This document shows positions 46,329-47,275 of a DNA stretch of 47,275 nucleotides, piece after piece (position 1 is the stretch's first letter; each line of letters starts with the position of its first letter). The notes below the pieces were generated by a model. It saw only the letters and a list, made by a program, of their open reading frames with translations. It did no database searches and was not told where the DNA came from. Origin of the DNA: Sphingomonas hengshuiensis (GTDB taxonomy: Bacteria; Pseudomonadota; Alphaproteobacteria; Sphingomonadales; Sphingomonadaceae); NCBI GenBank assembly GCA_003240755.1, contig QFNF01000019.1, forward strand, positions 1 through 47,275, written 5' to 3'. A program made the position numbers and the translations under genes.

Positions 46329-46726
46329 CCCCGCGCCGCGAACGGACGCTGCTGCAGGCGGCCGTCGCGCTCACCTGCCTCGTGCCGCTGTCGGCGTCGC
46401 TGGCCGGCATCGCTTTTGGTGCAGCATGGCTGCAACCGGCGGCGGCGACCGACATGGACAGCCATTTTCGCTATTTGTCGGGCCTGTTCCTCGGCATGGC
46501 GATCGGCTTCGCCAGTTGCATTCCCGGCATCGAGCACAAGGGCGGTCGCTTCCGTCTGCTGGGGCTCATGGTCGTGATCGGTGGCCTTGCGCGGCTGTGG
46601 TCGCTGGCCGCGACCGGCACGCCATCGGCGCCGCACATGAGCGGACTGGGCATCGAACTCATCGCCGTGCCGCTGTTGCTGGGGTGGCAGACACGCGTCG
46701 CGCGGCGTTGCCGGTATCGCGACTGA
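46325..46726 (+). CDS. DUF4345-like small membrane protein
   Basis: A 133-residue protein with about four hydrophobic segments, matching the DUF4345 pattern (AAWLQPAAATDMDSHFRYLSGLFLGMAIGFASCIPGIEHKG, then GGLARLWSLAATGTPS). Function unknown. The GTG at 46325 overlaps the DUF2721 stop (GTGA); a more distant in-frame start at 46250 would lie entirely inside the upstream gene. Confidence 0.75.
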   Translation: MTPRRERTLLQAAVALTCLVPLSASLAGIAFGAAWLQPAAATDMDSHFRYLSGLFLGMAIGFASCIPGIEHKGGRFRLLGLMVVIGGLARLWSLAATGTPSAPHMSGLGIELIAVPLLLGWQTRVARRCRYRD

Positions 46727-46897
46727 TTCGCGCCGCCGCGGCGGCTTCGGACGAAAAAATGAATTGCCGCCCCTGCTTTATTCGCTTGCATTTCGTGGAG
46801 GCGGCGGAGGTCCGCGCGTCGCATGGGGCCGGCGATCATGCGCTGCCCGGTTCCCCGGCACGGCCCGAAATTTAGCCGCTTGCACATGCCGCCAATT

Positions 46898-46945
46898 GCT
46901 ACAATTAGTATGGGGCACAGCGGATGAACCGCTACAAATGGTATT
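46898..46945 (+). promoter_or_regulatory. Tandem 15-bp operator-like repeats upstream of RNR
   Basis: GCTACAATTAGTATG (46898-46912) and GCTACAAATGGTATT (46931-46945) match at 12 of 15 positions and start 33 bases apart, about three helical turns. Paired boxes with such spacing upstream of RNR genes are typical of NrdR, but the exact consensus is not met. Confidence 0.45.
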
Positions 46946-46965
46946 CATCCCGATCGGCACCGCGA

Positions 46966-46978
46966 CACGATATTCGTG
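46966..46978. promoter_or_regulatory. Inverted repeat in the RNR leader
   Basis: CACGA and TCGTG flank TAT as a perfect inverted repeat, about 73 bases upstream of the RNR start. An outer CGGCAC (46955-46960) / GTGCCG (46976-46981) pairing is an alternative hairpin. Role unknown. Confidence 0.35.
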
Positions 46979-47050
46979 CCGAACGCGGTCGTTCGGGACG
47001 GCGACACGCCGCTGCATGCGGTAGCGCGCCCAAACGGGGAAACGGGGACG

Positions 47051-47275
47051 ATGACCTTTCAGGACAGTCAGGATGCCCAGATGAACGAGCTGCAATTCGC
47101 CGAGCCGGCGCCCGCCGAAACCCCGCCCGCGCGCACCAGCCGCACGGTCGATGCGCTGCTGCACGCCGTCGAGGTAGATCATTCGCGCGACGCGCTGCTG
47201 ACCGATTTCGGCAAGGATACGCTGAAGGACCGCTACCTCCTGCCGGGCGAATCGTACCAGGACCTGTTCGTGCGC
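47051..47275 (+). CDS. Ribonucleoside-diphosphate reductase alpha subunit, 5' end
   Basis: The first 75 codons of a ribonucleotide reductase large subunit; the 3' remainder lies outside the window. The segment SRDALLTDFGKDTLKDRYLLPGESYQDLFVR (about 45-75) is the N-terminal start of the catalytic chain as seen in sphingomonad class I RNRs, preceded by a variable leader region MTFQDSQDAQMNELQFAEPAP. Class (Ia or otherwise) cannot be settled from this fragment. GGGGA at about 47043-47047 is the ribosome-binding site. Confidence 0.82.
   Translation, partial: MTFQDSQDAQMNELQFAEPAPAETPPARTSRTVDALLHAVEVDHSRDALLTDFGKDTLKDRYLLPGESYQDLFVR

Larger units (their letters stand above)
46727..47050. other. 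324-base non-coding leader of the ribonucleotide reductase gene
   Basis: No credible CDS is seen; a 38-codon frame at 46759-46875 lacks a ribosome-binding site. The region contains the palindrome GCCGCC/GGCGGC at 46732-46745, tandem repeats at 46898-46945, a CACGA-TAT-TCGTG inverted repeat at 46966-46978 with an outer CGGCAC / GTGCCG pair, and a GGGGA ribosome-binding site before the ATG at 47051. Confidence 0.6.

Noticed and set aside
46759..46875. 38-residue frame before the RNR gene
   Set aside because: No ribosome-binding site, no signal or domain, and its codon pattern differs from the neighbours.
46727..47050. Cobalamin riboswitch before ribonucleotide reductase
   Set aside because: The conserved B12-box segment (GCCACTG-type) is not present and the region lacks the expected multi-stem layout.

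Overview
This is a GC-rich bacterial chromosome segment that reads as ordinary core genome of an alphaproteobacterium, most likely a sphingomonad (Sphingomonas or a close relative). The main reasons are the gene content and order (miaB, phoH-like ybeZ, ybeY, corC-like ybeX, lnt, metK, trmB), the class II (GCS2-type) glutamate-cysteine ligase, the style of the proteins, and frequent TTG/GTG starts with ATGA/GTGA gene overlaps. The genus is inferred, not proven. I see no rRNA, tRNA, CRISPR array, transposase, integrase or prophage gene. Almost all the sequence is coding; only two gaps exceed 300 bases (32199-32610 and 46727-47050).

Region 1-8494. The 3'-truncated typA/bipA translation GTPase (minus) faces away from a telA-type gene followed by a two-TM XpaC-like gene. 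A secreted retropepsin-fold protein that has lost its catalytic aspartates and a TonB protein follow on the minus strand. A tight minus-strand cluster ubiA > pmbA(tldE) > inositol-monophosphatase-family gene joins ubiquinone synthesis to housekeeping hydrolases.

Region 8655-17673. A small conserved-looking ORF is coupled to a Gdx/SugE-type SMR exporter, then rsmE and gshA (plus). Next come a polytopic ICMT-like membrane protein (minus), a secreted M61 peptidase with a PDZ domain (probable TTG start), and inorganic pyrophosphatase with a textbook terminator. A GNAT gene and an EamA transporter (minus) and a DUF1345 membrane protein complete the stretch.

Region 17783-24582. ispG (minus) diverges from an acyltransferase-3 membrane protein. 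An Ntn-type isoaspartyl peptidase/asparaginase overlaps a YaeR-like VOC protein; then come an S1/P1 nuclease, a small lipoprotein and a 7TM GGDEF diguanylate cyclase.

Region 24662-39223. fadD is followed by the conserved block miaB ... ybeZ-ybeY-ybeX ... lnt, metK ... trmB. The block keeps its order but is interrupted twice: by a hemerythrin gene plus a zinc alcohol dehydrogenase after miaB, and by a sorbosone-dehydrogenase-like gene, a PHA-system protein and an EmrE-type SMR gene before lnt. A PAP2 phosphatase lies between metK and trmB. A candidate SahR-like operator precedes metK.

Region 39227-47275. pncB (minus) diverges from a LuxR-type response regulator, which converges on a 1074-residue MASE1 hybrid histidine kinase with receiver and HPt domains. 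A FemAB/CelD-like acetyltransferase, DUF2721 and DUF4345 membrane proteins and the 5' end of a ribonucleotide reductase alpha-subunit gene follow. The last has a leader with tandem 15-bp repeats spaced like regulator boxes.

I did not find a convincing undescribed multi-gene system. The most rewarding leads are small: the degenerate retropepsin pseudoenzyme, a possible small RNA in the 32.2-32.6 kb gap, the two insertions in the miaB-lnt block, and unassigned operator-like repeats upstream of RNR, metK and the response regulator.
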